From Emydura subglobosa (Eukaryota; Chordata; Testudines; Chelidae): 64,000 bases of DNA. Position numbers and translations under genes: made by a program. The stretch spans positions 4,541,295 through 4,605,294 of the forward strand of contig ML679961.1 in assembly GCA_007922225.1 (NCBI GenBank), read 5' to 3'. Positions 23,641-34,265 of the stretch are shown piece after piece. How positions within the stretch are numbered: position 1 is the first letter of the stretch; every line of letters begins with the position of its first letter. Below the pieces are notes generated by a model. It was not told where the DNA came from and made no database searches. It worked only from the letters and a program-made list of their open reading frames with translations.

Positions 23641-25429
23641 ACGTTAAAGTTAAACCTGTGTTTAAGTGCTTCGCTGGATTGGGTACAGAGTATCCAGCAA
23701 GATTAAAGATTAAGGCTTGCAGGATTAAGACCTATGGTAGGAAAGCTTCCAAGCAAATGCTACAAACCTGAGAGAGAGGAAGAAACCCTAAATGTTACAA
23801 ACACACTCGCTGACAGGATCCTCTCAAGCCAATGGCATGAGTCTGGACCCCTCCTGGGGCCGACTGTCCCCCACTGAAAGCTGCAGGAGGAGACATTCTG
23901 AATGGAAAGCTCCAGGCAGATCCCCTTGGGGTGATTCCCCAATAACCATGCTGCCAAGGCAAATCCCTGGGGATCTGCAGGAGGATCTGTGACTGAACCT
24001 TAGGTCTGGCCACTGCATGTCCTACTGCCAGCTCCCTGACGGTATCCTTCCTACCAGGGACATTCTGAATGCATGTAGCTGAGCCCCACTTCTGCTAGCG
24101 CACACAGGTCGTAGAGCACAATCGGCCCCCAGAATTGTTTTAAAGAGTTTCAGCATCAGAGCAAAGACACCAAATTAAAAAGGATGCGGTTGCCTTATTG
24201 TCAGATGTGAAGGTGAGACATGAGGCTGCCACAGTCAGTGATATCACAGGAAGGTCTTCTCCTGTCCTTGGGAAAGATATAAACAGTCCTGCAAAAGTGA
24301 TTAAGACGTACCTGAGAGCTTGTAACTTACAGTCAGTTTATAGCCTGTGACATTCATTTAGACCTACACGAAAGGTAATAACTTATAGCCAGCTTGTAAT
24401 CAAATCTTCCGTTAGAGAAACACTGTTACCGCCAGCCAAGATTTACAGGTGGTTTGAATGCAAGTCTTCATAAGGGAATAAATTAATTTCAATGATAATT
24501 CAAATCATCCACTCCATAATCTTGCTCTATATTTATATCTAATATTCTGTAGATGGTAAATGAACCTTAGCTTCACGGCAGATTCTCAGGTCCTACCTCA
24601 AAATCAGGCTTGCTCAGACCTTTTTTAATTTAGGCTGTAGGGCACCTGGCCTTGATTTAGAATTACTCTCCATTTTTCATTTTCTTATTGGCATCCTGTG
24701 AAGTAGCATAAAGCTCTTCGCTCATGGCTACAATCATTCCATTTGCTAATATACATCATATTAACTATTCTAAAACTTACCTGGGGAGAATGATTATTCC
24801 TGACATTTAATATTTGTTCTGAGAAGGAAAAGAAATGTAACATATTGCACTCAGCGGCTGTAGCATTAGTAATGTTCAAACACTTGGCATTTCTTCATGA
24901 ACGCTCCCTAGGTTGGGGTGCAGGAGAAGGCAAATCCCACTAGAGTGATAATGTGACCGGAAAGCCTACAGAGCTATGCAGCTCTACCTCTAGCTAGCAT
25001 AGTTCTAGCTATGCAGCTCACTGTGTCTTTCTGGAGGACTGTGGCAATGAAGCTCACTCTAGGGAAAGAAATTTAACCAAGGCTAACTTGTCATAAAACA
25101 GAGCTTCCTAAGTTTATGGAGGGGAGAGGATGAAGAGATTGACTACAATGACGTATGGCCCATCCGCTACTGCTATTAGCGAATATCTCTAAGAGGTAGC
25201 AATGGGACATTTGATTGGAAGAGTTTGGAGTTACTACAGAGAATTCCTTCCCAGGTATTTGGCTGGTGGATCTGCCCATATGTTCAGGGTCTAACTGATT
25301 GCTACGTTTGGATTTGGGAAAGAACTTCCTCCAAGTCGGTTTGGCAGAGACCATGGGTTTTGGGGGTTTTTTTGCCTTCCTCTGCAACATGGAGCCTGGG
25401 TCATCTGATGGTTTCAACTAAATGGTGGA
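23641..25429. other. Intronic stretch without gene
   Basis: I see nothing that supports a gene. Overlapping open frames on both strands at 23760-24020 have no recognisable motif. Confidence 0.45.
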
Positions 25430-25605
25430 TTCTCTGTATATCAAAGTCTTTAAATCAAGATTTCAGGAATTCAGTAACTCAGCCAAAGATTACGGGCCTA
25501 TTACAGGTATGGGTGGGCAAGGTTCTGTGGCCTGAAATTTACAAGAGATCAGACTAGATGATCATGATGGTCCCTTCTGACCTTAAAATCCATGAACCTA
25601 TGAGC
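25430..25605 (+). mobile_element. CR1-type LINE 3' tail
   Basis: It contains AAATCAAGATTTCAGGAATT upstream, then GATCAGACTAGATGATCATG and GTCCCTTCTGACCTTAAAAT with CATGAACCTATGA, the classic CR1 3' end. The 5' part is missing. Confidence 0.8.
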
Positions 25606-26514
25606 TAGACCTGGGCCACTGAGATGCGTTTCAGGAATTGTTCCGATGGGAAATATGAGAAACAGAGCAGAGCTAAAAGAAGAAGAGACAACAGTGCCAG
25701 ATTCAGATGTCTTACCCCCAGGAGCATGCACAAGGTGGGGGCAAGCAGGGGCACAGGGCCCCCCACAGTAATTGTCAGGGGACAGAACATGCCCCTTCAA
25801 ATGTGGTCAAATTTTTATTCCTGCACACATCCCTGCTTATTCCTCAAGCAAACTCATGCCTACACACTACGCGTAAACCTTTCAGTGGGGTTGTTAGCTG
25901 TGGGGGGGGGAGGGGGTGTCAAAATCTGGCCATAGCTCATGATTTTGCACCACTTTTTTCCCTGGATGTAGCAACTCAAACAACATATGAATTTTCTATG
26001 TAATTGTGAATACCCCGAAGTACCGGCACGTCTCCAGCAGCTAAACTCAATAAGATTAGCACAAAGCACACTCAGAGGATGTGGTTTTATTTTAACAAAT
26101 CAAAAGACAGAAGAACAGGAGAGAGATTCTGGATCTGAGATTAGCTTTCCAAGCTGGGTTCAGGGAGACACTTGTAGACATTCTGCCATATGTTTACTGA
26201 TAACACTGATGAAACCAGTACATATAATTCCAAATAAACATCTTGCATGTCTAATTGCTTGTTCACCTAAGCAGCGTGTCGCTCTGTTCTAATCAATGCT
26301 TCTTCCACATATCCCCATTTTTAGTACAGGCAGGTTGGTAAATCACAAACTACCTGAATACAGACAAATTCAAAAGAGCAACAAGACAGGTTATGCGCAT
26401 GTCTGTGCGCAATGGAACAAAAACGGCTTACATATGAATAATTGTCTTCAATTAAAAGTGCAATAGGTTCACTGATCCATGTTATAAAAACATCCCATTA
26501 TCTCGTCCTCTGCT

Positions 26515-26744
26515 TCACTGGGCAACTTGTGCTGGGGCAGGCTGGTGGAGCATCTCAATCTTCCCAACGTTGAGGGAGAGTCCTAGGCTATGATAGGTGC
26601 TTGAGAAGAGATCTAGGATGGATTGCAACTCAGCCTTGGTGTGCGAAAGGACAGCACAGTTGTCAGCATAATGAACGTTGTTAATAACAGTACTGATGAC
26701 CTTAGTTTTAGAAGGAAGATGCCGCAGATTGAAAAGCTGACCAT
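26515..26744 (-). mobile_element. LINE RT segment, inverted 5' piece
   Basis: On the minus strand the frame reads MDGQLFNLRHLPSKTK, then VHYADNCAVLSHTKAELQSI and SLNVGKIEMLHQPAPAQ. This is the RT palm around the active site (here YADN where YADD is expected) and the segment just after it. It stops at 26515, exactly where the plus-strand segment starting near 28169 picks up in element coordinates. Its other end abuts the CR1 copy. The pair is interpreted as one LINE with an inverted 5' part. Confidence 0.8.
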
Positions 26745-28168
26745 CCATAGAATCATAAAATATTGGGTTGGAAGGGACCTCAGGAGATCATCCAATCAGG
26801 CCTTACCAGTGCCAAATAGAGGGGAATAATCACTTCCCTTGATTTGCTGGCAATGCTCCTCCTAACACAGTCCAATATGTCATTAGCCTTCTTGGCAACA
26901 AGGCACACTGCTGACTCATATCCAGCTTCTTATCCACTGTAACCTCCAGGTCCTTTTCTGCAGAACTGCTGCCTAGCTCATCGGTCCCCAGTCTATAGCT
27001 GTGCATGGGATTCTTCCTTCCTAAGTGGAGGACTCTGCACTTGTCCTTGTTGAACCTCATCAGCTTTTTTTTGGCCCAATCCTCCAAATTGTCTAAGTCA
27101 CTCTGTATCCTATCCCTATCTTCCAGGGTATCTACCACTCACCCTAGCTTAATGTCATCTGCAAACTTGCTGAGGGTGCAATCTACCCTATCCTCCAGAT
27201 CATAAATGAAGATGTTGAAGAAAACCAGCCAGGACCGACCCCTAGGGCACTCCACTTGTTACCAGCTGCCAGCTAGACAATGAGCCATTGACCACTAACC
27301 TGTTGAGCCTGATGATCTAGCCAGCTGTTATCCATTTTATAGTCCATTCATCCAACCTATACTTCTTTAAGTTGCTGATAAAAATACTGTGGGAGACTGT
27401 ATCAAAAGCTTTGCTAAAGTCAAGGTATATCACGTCCACCACTTTCCCCACATCCACAGAGCTAGTCACCTCTTCATAGAAGGCAATCAGGTTGGTCAGA
27501 CATGACTTTCCCTTGGTGAATCCATGTTGACTGTTCCTGATCACCTTCCTCTCTTCCAAGTGCCTCAAAATGGATTCCTTGAGGACCTGCCCCCTGCTTT
27601 TTCCAGGGATTGAGGTGAGGCTGACCGGTCTGTAGTTCCCTGGATCCTATTTCTTCCCTTTCTTGAAGATGGACACTATATTTTCCTTTTTCCAATCATA
27701 AGGGACCTCCCCCAATTGCCATGAGCTTTCAAAGATAATAGCAATGGCTCTGAAATCACATCAGCCAACTCCCTCAGCACCCTCGGATGCATTGTATCTG
27801 GCCCCATAGACTTGTGTATGTCCAATCTTTCTAAAGTGTCCTGAACCTGTTCCTTCAGCACTGCAGGATGTTCACCTCTGCCCCATTCTGTGCCGCCCAG
27901 TGCAGTAGTCTGGGAGCTGACCTTGTCTGTGAAGACAGAGGCAAAATAGGCATTGAGTACTTCAGCTTTCTCCACATCCTCTGTCACTAGGTTGCCTCCC
28001 CCCATTTTGTAAGGGGCCCACACTTTCCCTAATTTTCCTCTTGTTGGTAACATACCTGTAGAAACCCTTCATGTTCCCCTTTCACATCCCTTGCTAGCTG
28101 CAACTCCAATTGTGCTTTGGCGTTCCTGATTTAATTCCTGCATTCTTGAGCAGTATTTTTATATCCAC
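26745..28168 (-). mobile_element. CR1 LINE, 5'-truncated and internally deleted
   Basis: Read on the minus strand, three frames carry CR1 ORF2: 28053-27676 (GKVWAPYKMGGGNLVTEDV, then SMGPDTMHPRVLRELAD), 27568-27317 ([20 protein letters not shown], then [15 protein letters not shown]) and 27138-26830 ([18 protein letters not shown]). The 3' tail is at the low end (CATAGAATCATAAAATATTG at 26745). Near 26797 the tail joins directly to the sequence encoding the RT C-terminal start, so roughly 0.4-0.5 kb of the usual C-terminal coding sequence is missing. Frameshifts and stops are few compared with the other CR1 copies here, so this one is relatively young. It is in the sense orientation of MDGA2. 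Confidence 0.9.
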
Positions 28169-29065
28169 GCGAGACACAATCCCAATTCAGGAGGAGAAAT
28201 CGTCTTCTCCCACAATTGTCATCAGCGGAGAACCCTTGGCACATGTAGAGAATTTCCTTTACCTTGGTAGCCAACTCTCCCAGACAGCCAGTCTTCATGA
28301 TGAGACATAGGATCTGTTGTGCCAGCGTATCCTTTGGAAAGTTGCTCCGTTGTGTCTTTATTGACAGAGATCTGTGGATGGAAACTAAGAGCCTGGTCTA
28401 CAATGCAGTAGTCATCCCAACTCTTCTTTATAGGTCTGAGACATGAGTGACATATGGAAGCCACCTCAAGCATCTGGAGTGGGACCAACAGCGTTGCCTT
28501 TGGAAGAGTCTCCCTATCAGATGGGATGACTGTTGGACCAATGCCAACGTCCCCGCTGCAGCTAATATAACCAATGTTGAGGCAAAGATTGAAACATCAA
28601 CTTCGCTGGGCTGTTCATTGTGTGCAGATGGCAGACACTCATCTTCCGAAGCAAGTCCTCGTTCCTCGATGTAGTCATGATAAGAGGACTTGCGGGGGAC
28701 ACAGGAAACACTACAAGGACCCCCTGAAAGTATATTTTAAGAAGAGAGGCATTGAACCCATGAACTGGGAATTGCTGGCTGGTAAGTGACTGCAATGGGA
28801 TCACCTCTCACGTCAAGCCTCAGCCCGTTTTGAAGAGAATCGGTTTGGTCAGGAGGCTGAGAAATGGCAGTGGAGGAAGGAAAGTGTACAGCGTCCCGGC
28901 CAGCAGTTGTGGTCTACCCAAACAACCACTTGCCAGTTATGTGGAAAAATTCTGTAGAGCCTGAACTGGACTCCTCAGCCATCTTAAGTCTCATCAATGA
29001 CTTTCCCTTGGCAGACATCGTCCTCGTATTGAGGGATAGCCGACAACAACTTCACTGGGGATGAA
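28169..29065 (+). mobile_element. LINE 3' segment (RT C-terminus, zinc knuckle, tail)
   Basis: The plus strand reads SSPTIVISGEPLAHVENFLY, LGSQLSQ, then (other frames) HLKHLEWDQQRCLWK, HQLRWAVHCVQMADTHLPKQ, KRTCGGHRKHYKDPLKV and GIEPMNWELLAGK. These are the conserved blocks following the RT palm of a non-LTR element. Near 28920-29010 a frame gives CQLCGK...TGLLSHLKSHQ, the C-terminal C2H2 knuckle. The tail follows to about 29065. It continues, in opposite orientation, the segment at 26515-26744. Several frame changes make it inactive. Confidence 0.85.
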
Positions 29066-29599
29066 ACCTGTACATTTGGTGCTTATATTTGTGAGTGTAA
29101 ATGTGGTACAATAGCTGGGTGCAACTGGTTAACAACTGAAAGTGTGTTTTCTACATAGCCACAGGCACTTAGAGATGTTGGGGTTGAACTTTGATTCCAG
29201 ATATTATAGTTCACATTCATTTTACGGATGAATTTTTTCTAAAATGGAGCTGTCTCTGACCTGTAGCACTGGCTTGTGGGTATGTATATCACAGAACTCC
29301 ACCAGCGATGTGGCAGGTCAATTGTTTGTGGGCTTAGTTTCCCTCTATGTAATACAGTGGGCATTTGGCTCTCAGGGCATGGGTCTAGGTTTTGCAGTCA
29401 CAGATGATAAACTCAAATTCTGTAGCCCTAACACAGTTGAGAGATGAAAGCATATTTCTATCACTCCCGAAGCTGCTGTAAATCCACATGCTTGACGACA
29501 AGGCCAAAGATAAACAACAAAGGGAAGGAGAAAAGATACTGTTGCAGCTGAGCAAATGCATGCTACCTTAAGAAATATTTAATCACTGTATTAATAGCA

Positions 29600-29700
29600 A
29601 CTATATCTCTCATGGGGGGAACAGAACCGTATTGTGCTAGGTGCAGTAGAGACATGAAGTAAAATGACAGCCCCTGCCCTAAAAAGTTTTTCACCTTGGT
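29600..29700 (-). repeat. L2-type tail fragment
   Basis: The plus strand reads GTATTGTGCTAGGTGCAGTA and ACAGCCCCTGCCCTAAAAAG, the reverse complement of the L2-type 3' tail. It is short and degenerate. Confidence 0.6.
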
Positions 29701-31119
29701 TTATGAACAAGGGGACAGGTGGACAAAATAAACAGTCAAATTGTAGAGGAACAGGGAGACAAGGTAACAACAAAACAAGCAAGTTATGCTTGTTAAGCAG
29801 CAGCAGCCACAGCTTTTGGGCTTTTGTAGGCATTACAGCAGAGGTCAGTCTTAAGGAGGGATTTGAAGGAGATAAGGTAGTGGCTTTGTGGAATTCTGGA
29901 GGGAGTTTGAATACTGCACTGGCAACTCTGAGTTTTCTTCCAGCCTCAGGACTGAAAAGGTGATGGGCACAATAAGGTATTAAGTGAATTCCCTGTTGCA
30001 GCTACACAAAGGTAATGGGCTGCATTGTACAGTATGTTAATTAGGCAGTTAATACTGCTTCACCCTTGAACGAATTAGCTTTGATACTGTGGCTGAAATA
30101 CTAGCTAACATGTGGCAGCTAGGAATAAAATACAATCTAGTGGGTGGAGAACAGCTCGTTTGAATCAGCTTTAGTTTTGGATATGATCCCAGAAGAGAGA
30201 AATTAGACTCAGGATTGATTAAATTGTTTGGAATAACTGTAAGGACGTCTTGAAACCCAATGCGTGTAAGATTATTTCTCCACATATGGAGGAGATCTGC
30301 TGAAAGTGCTACTGACTAATTACGGTGGAACAAGAAGGGCACCTTAGGGTAAAAAGAGCACCAGCTCACAAAACCATCTTGTGCCTCAAAATCCAATGAG
30401 GTTCCAGCAACCTTGCACAAAGTTCAGATGCTGGCTGTGCTGCTTTCAGTAAAGAGAACTGGAACCGGTCAACGTGTTTTTGAAATGTGATATTTCAACA
30501 ATAAAAATGCTTAAAATTTTTTCATGTTTTTAAAAAATTCATCATTTTTACCAGCTTTTAAGAAAGCAAAAAGTAGGTCCTAGTGGGGTGTGGTCTATTG
30601 TTATATCAGACATTTGAGAAATCATAGAACCAGCAAGATGAAAAGAGGAAATATTTATGCCATGTGTAGCCTGAAGGTTAGGAACAGGGAGCAGTGCTGT
30701 TATATGACCTCTAAGTCAGAATCGGTCAAATATAAGGATTTTGAGTGCACATGGTGCTCCACAAAAAAGGTGAATTAGTGACATCCTTACTGGGTGTTTT
30801 TCCCTGAAAGCTTTTGCCCCTTGGCTTCAGTGGGGCTTGTGGAGTAAGATGCTCCTTTACTCCATAAGAGAATCAGAATACAGCCTGACAGGAATATGTA
30901 TTCTCCAAGCAGTGCAATGGCCTGAAACGACAGAGGACTTTCATCATCCAGCTACATGAGAACATCGGTCAATGACAGAAATTGAGGGTTGGATGAAATA
31001 AAGATAGATCAAGTAGCATAAAATGAAGTGGATTCAATTACTCTGTGTTAGAATCTACCTCTGTAGTATTTACTACTTGTTATTTGATAAATCTGCATTG
31101 GTAAGCTATGCAGGATTGA
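29701..31119. other. Intronic stretch without gene
   Basis: No recognised gene or RNA. The sequence is moderately AT-rich, with random short open frames. Confidence 0.4.
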
Positions 31120-31205
31120 TACTGAAATTTCTGGATGAGGTTCTCTGGCCTGTGTTATAGAGGAGGTCCCTTCTGACTTTAAAATCTATGGTTTACAATA
31201 ATAAA
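31120..31205 (+). mobile_element. CR1-type LINE 3' tail
   Basis: It has TTCTCTGGCCTGTGTTATAG, then AGGAGGTCCCTTCTGACTTT and AAAATCTATGG, the end of a CR1 element. The TGATCAC part is missing, so it is a short, internally deleted remnant. Confidence 0.65.
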
Positions 31206-32095
31206 AATAAAGCATTGAGAGCTCTTTTGCAACAAGAGGTCAGGGCCTCTGAGAGATACAGTGTACAATCAAACCTTACAACAAGTCAGGAATGCACTAA
31301 AACCAGACTGTTATGAATGAAGAACAATTCTAAATCTCTCAACTGGTACAAATCATTGCAAAGTCAAAGAATCTCTTTCCCAATGAATGCAAAGCAAAGA
31401 CCCAGTTAAAATAACATTATACTTCTCCCCTATACTGGGCATGTCATATTGTGTTATATGATATCATGCAACACACAGGAAATACCCCCAATGTTACCTG
31501 TCACAAAGAGAAGTTAACAAAACAAAGAAGTGTTTTAAGAATGTAAGAATTGCCACTTGAAAATGCTGCATGCACAGATCATATAAAACTGAAGATTATT
31601 TGCTCCCATCTGTGCTTCTAACTCTATTTAGGTTCAGTAAAACTCAAAGATTGGTGGTGGGGTTCTGATCTTCTAAATACAGCTGCCAGAGAGTTAGTTT
31701 TTCCCCAGTAATTGCTTAGAACACTGACAGCATACAAGGCAGAAATCACATCAACGCAAAATATCTGCAATCTTTGATGTTTTAAAAGATTTAGGCTTGT
31801 TTGATAATTTGCATAGATTATCTCAATTGTCAAACATGAGCTCCCACAGAATAGAAGGGGTTTGTTTTGTGTTCCAGATCATGTAAACAGCACAGCCTAG
31901 TGTCAATGGTGGCTCCAAGCTTATTCATTCAAAACAAAACAACACACTCAGACTGGCCAAACTGCCGTTGGACCTGATCCACAGTACAGCAATGAAACCC
32001 ACAATTATCTTTGGGGCAGGAGACCACAGAACAGGTTTTAATGAGTCCAGATAGCCTGTTACCACTTCCTATTTAGGTTTCAGGGGGGATCACTC
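31206..32095. other. Intronic stretch without gene
   Basis: Nothing recognised; no convincing reading frame. Confidence 0.4.
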
Positions 32096-32103
32096 ATCAA
32101 CTG

Positions 32104-32335
32104 GTGGGCAGTGCGGTCTACTGCATAAAGTACTGGATTGGGACTGAGGATCCCTAGGTCCTATTGACATCTCACCCACCCACCTGCTGGATGACCTCGG
32201 GCAAGTCAAGTCACTATCTTGTGCCTCAGTTTCCCCATCTATAAAATAGGAGCAATGATACTGATCTCCTTGGTAAAGTGCTTTGAGATCTATTGATAAA
32301 AGGTGCTACATACAACCTAGTTATTATTATTTTTT
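32104..32335 (+). mobile_element. MIR SINE, well-preserved core
   Basis: The head reads GGTGGGCAGTGCGGTCTACT and AGTACTGGATTGGGACTGAG. The core has GATGACCTCGGGCAAGTCAA, GTGCCTCAGTTTCCCCATCT and ATAAAATAGGAGCAATGATA. The tail reads AAAGTGCTTTGAGATCTATT and ends in TTATTATTATT. Head, core and tail are in the MIR order and near full length, making it the best-preserved MIR in the window. Confidence 0.9.
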
Positions 32336-32339
32336 TGTA

Positions 32340-32455
32340 TTATTGATTGTACCATACATGAGAAGTCAAGTGGCTTGTCCCAGGTTGCAAAATGACAGAC
32401 GGCTCAGTCTGGATTTCAATTCAGGAGATCCTAACTTAGAGGCCTTTTTCTGTCC
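32340..32455 (-). mobile_element. Diverged MIR fragment
   Basis: The plus strand reads AAGTGGCTTGTCCCAGGTTG, then TCTGGATTTCAATTCAGGAG, the reverse complement of the MIR core and head. It lies next to the plus-strand MIR in the opposite orientation. Confidence 0.55.
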
Positions 32456-32539
32456 GCTCTCTTTTCTATCTCTACACTGGTTCCTGGGCCATATGAAACA
32501 CACGTTTGAATATTTTGTTTTCCAAAAGCAATTCGTTTT

Positions 32540-32860
32540 GGGTTTTTTTGTTTTTTTTTTTTTATAGTGAATACCTTAAGAACATCCCCCTCTGGGGGCC
32601 ACACCACAAAGATATCCAGAGTTACCACAGAAAATATTGGGAGGGTGGAAATGCTTTGGAAGGGATATAAACTCTTCCGTTTCATGGCACGAGCCAGCGT
32701 CGATGTCATGGAGTTTTGGAGGGAACTCCTTTGAGGCAGGGTTTTTGTAATCTCCGCTGCGGGGGTCAGGACACAGGATGAGACGGACACCAGTGTGACC
32801 CAGATGAGCAATTCCCATGTTCGCATGCACTGGAGTATTTCATTCAGAAGACAGGGCAGG
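32540..32860 (-). mobile_element. A-tailed insertion of unknown class with a short open frame
   Basis: On the minus strand the segment ends in an A-rich tail (plus-strand T-runs at 32543-32549 and 32551-32563), as in a target-primed retroposed copy. An open frame starting at 32826 has a hydrophobic N-terminus (MRTWELLIWVTLVSVSSCVL) resembling a signal peptide, but no domain is recognised. No AATAAA precedes the tail. It may be a repeat fragment or a retrocopied transcript piece; I favour a repeat. Confidence 0.35.
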
Positions 32861-33039
32861 ATTCTGGCCCCCCCCCAGTGATTGTGTGGAAAACCTCACA
32901 AACGTGACCCACATTGACTGGGCCACTCTGTAGTGGCTAAGGAAGAAAGAGCTGTTACACAGGTAATCCTGTGGTGAAGGTCCACCCTTGTGGACCATAG
33001 ATGCTGCACACCCAACCAGCACGGGTATAAACAGCAGCG

Positions 33040-33900
33040 TTGATGATGAGGCACGGCTTAGGCCAGCTGAGTAAAGACTCGCCTGAACCCCCAGGGTACG
33101 GACCCTACACAGCTCTCTACATACCCAAACTGTGCCTCCCCCGTCTTCACTGCCTCCCCACTGACAGAGCCTTTTCCGGCCACAGGGAAAGATGTCAGCG
33201 GCAGGGAAAGGCTCTGGCAGGGGGAGGCACTGGGAAAATACTCCAGCCGTGGGGAACCTTTCCTTGTCGTCTCCCCCCCACCAGAGCCTTTCCCTGCGAC
33301 GTGTAGCTACATGGAGCCCACACACGTCTGCCAGCGTAGACCCGGGCTATGAGGGAGTGGCAGCAGAGCAAAGGGGAGGAGGTACAGCAATAGCACCCAC
33401 TGAATGCTCTAGGCCTCACCGACCCTGGTCCGGGCTGTTCTCTTCCTCGCCCAAGGTTGGCTGAAGCCAAGCAGAGATGCATTCATGTGGCTGCCTTGAA
33501 GACACCTATAGGCCCAGTTCAACGCCCAGGACCAACGGACCCAACCTCAGGCGTAGCAAAAGCGAACCCCAGCTCCTTATCTTCTTTCAGGGAGAGGCCA
33601 AAGATCAGTGGTGGCTGCCACTGGAAGTATAAGAGAGCAGGCAGAGCAGAGCAGAGCTTTGGCCCTTCCCCAAGAACGGGGAAACGCACCACAAACAGAG
33701 CAGGAGGAGAGGGGACTCACCTGCTGTCTGGGGAAATGCTTCAGGCCTGACGGAGAGAGAGAGACTCTGTCTGGAGGCCAAAGCTGCCATGGGGAGAGCT
33801 GAATGGGGAAGAAAAGTGGAGGGGCCGTTGCAACTCAGAAGAGGTGCTGTGAAGGACAATGGACTGGGCAGGGCAGAGAAGAGGTAAGAGCATGATAGGC
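33040..33900. repeat. GC-rich block with inverted repeats
   Basis: This block is clearly richer in GC and CpG than its surroundings. Positions 33149-33180 and 33201-33234 form an inverted repeat of about 30 bp (left TGCCTCCCCACTGACAGAGC; right, reverse-complemented, GTGCCTCCCCCTGCCAGAGC) with a loop of about 20 bp. A third, direct copy of the GAGCCTTTCCCTGC text is near 33286. Open frames on both strands result from the low stop-codon density and carry no motif. It may be a DNA-transposon-like repeat or a small CpG-rich region. Confidence 0.5.
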
Positions 33901-34074
33901 AGAGAGGAGGGGATTGTTATGGCCTGTTGTCACACTGGAAATATAATGAAAGCACCCAACAGAGTTTCTCTGGGCGACACAGCATTTTTTTTCTCTTTTG
34001 TGCTGGTGTGGCGAGAAGATCCCCCACACTTGTACACAGGGTATAATTTCCCACAGAGCTTCACAGAGGGCTAT

Positions 34075-34205
34075 GTGGTATCATCCCTGTTTTTGTTTAT
34101 TATTTTACAGCTGGGGTTATGTGATTTGACCAAGTCAGTGGCAGATTCAGGTTCAGAGAGCTGCTATCCGGACTCATCGTGCTCTGTTAGTGCTGTAAAC
34201 CATGT
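34075..34205 (-). mobile_element. MIR-like fragment
   Basis: The plus strand has TTATTATTTTACAGCTGGGG, TTGACCAAGTCAGTGGCAGA and GTGCTCTGTTAGTGCTG, the reverse complement of a diverged MIR core and head. Confidence 0.55.
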
Positions 34206-34265
34206 GCCTGGACTAAGGTATTCTAGAGTGGACACAGCTTTACAATCAAGTTTTCAATGGGTATG

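Noticed and set aside
32840..33325. 161-codon open frame, minus strand
   Set aside because: It lies in the GC-rich block with open frames on both strands and contains no motif; the length is explained by low stop-codon density.
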